Of a DNA stretch of 64,000 bases, positions 63,882-64,000 are shown in pieces (positions within the stretch are counted from its first letter, which is position 1; the number at the start of each line of letters is the position of its first letter). A program made the position numbers and the translations under genes. The DNA is from Clostridiales bacterium. GTDB lineage: Bacteria > Bacillota > Clostridia > Lachnospirales > Lachnospiraceae. The stretch covers positions 35,484 to 99,483 of the forward strand of contig DUNO01000011.1 of the NCBI GenBank assembly GCA_012839295.1, read 5' to 3'. Below the pieces are notes generated by a model. The model did no database searches. It was not told the origin of the DNA and saw only the letters and a program-made list of their open reading frames with translations.

Positions 63882-64000
63882 GGTCAAGCCCTCGGCCTAT
63901 TAGTAACAGTCAGCTCCATGCGTTGCCGCACTTCCACCCCTGTCCTATCCACCTGGTCGTCTCCCAGGGGCCTTACTAGCTTATGCTATGGGATATCTCA
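63882..64000 (-). rRNA. rrl: 23S ribosomal RNA, 3' end (partial)
   Basis: The reverse complement ends ...GGAGCTGACTGTTACTAA / TAGGCCGAGGGCTTGACC, the highly conserved 3' terminus of bacterial 23S rRNA. The gene continues beyond the window. The exact last base may differ by one or two. Confidence 0.93.

Overview
The window looks like chromosome of a spore-forming, anaerobic Gram-positive of the class Clostridia, most likely Lachnospiraceae-like. This rests on an alpha/beta small acid-soluble spore protein with a SigG-type promoter, YlbJ and GerW (YtfJ) sporulation proteins, a type II pantothenate kinase, Pta/AckA, a BadF-type acyl-CoA dehydratase activase, and gene neighbourhoods typical of Firmicutes. 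Most genes lie on the minus strand and have strong AGGAGG-type ribosome binding sites. I see no tRNA, CRISPR array, prophage or intact insertion sequence.

Layout: 1-5.4 kb is a U32 peptidase/RlhA-like protein, zapA, ruvB, ruvA and a small zinc-ribbon/HTH protein. 5.4-10.8 kb holds a cardiolipin synthase fused to a CmpB-like membrane domain, a YprB-like exonuclease and a LysM/GH18-like protein without its acidic active-site residues. 10.8-23.7 kb is a rearranged version of the Bacillus ylb cluster (rpmF, yceD/ylbN, tmcAL/ylbM, ylbJ, coaD, rsmD), interleaved with ackA-pta, an ArsR-MFS pair, an MNT-HEPN pair and pepF. 24-26 kb carries the spore protein and citrate synthase. 26-35.4 kb is a surface-glycan cluster: L,D-transpeptidase, DUF2298 protein, two family 2 glycosyltransferases, UDP-galactopyranose mutase and a second large membrane protein. 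35.6-43.9 kb is the recG / yloV / yloU / rpmB block, with a GntR-ABC-lipoprotein operon inserted. 44-49.5 kb holds gerW, a DUF2953 protein, two unrecognised proteins, a rhomboid-like protein and corA. 50-54.5 kb is one 1,429-residue activase. 54.7-62.7 kb holds an amino acid permease, ung, hisF-hisH, a zinc-ribbon membrane protein, an orphan cheW and coaW. The right edge has rplY and the 3' end of a 23S rRNA gene.

The most unusual signals are in the non-coding DNA. Two structured dispersed repeats occur in intergenic positions, several starting right at stop codons. A leader repeat precedes glf and a glycosyltransferase, and its core motif recurs before hisH and the rhomboid-like gene. Two leaders (citrate synthase and the YvyF-like gene) carry an SD-copy / anti-SD / SD arrangement with mutually exclusive perfect pairings, and a third (GntR) has an imperfect version. 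Two degenerate tandem arrays lie upstream of ackA and tmcAL. Two regulator genes have inverted repeats in or next to consensus promoters. All function statements are by family recognition from the translated sequences; no database search was possible.
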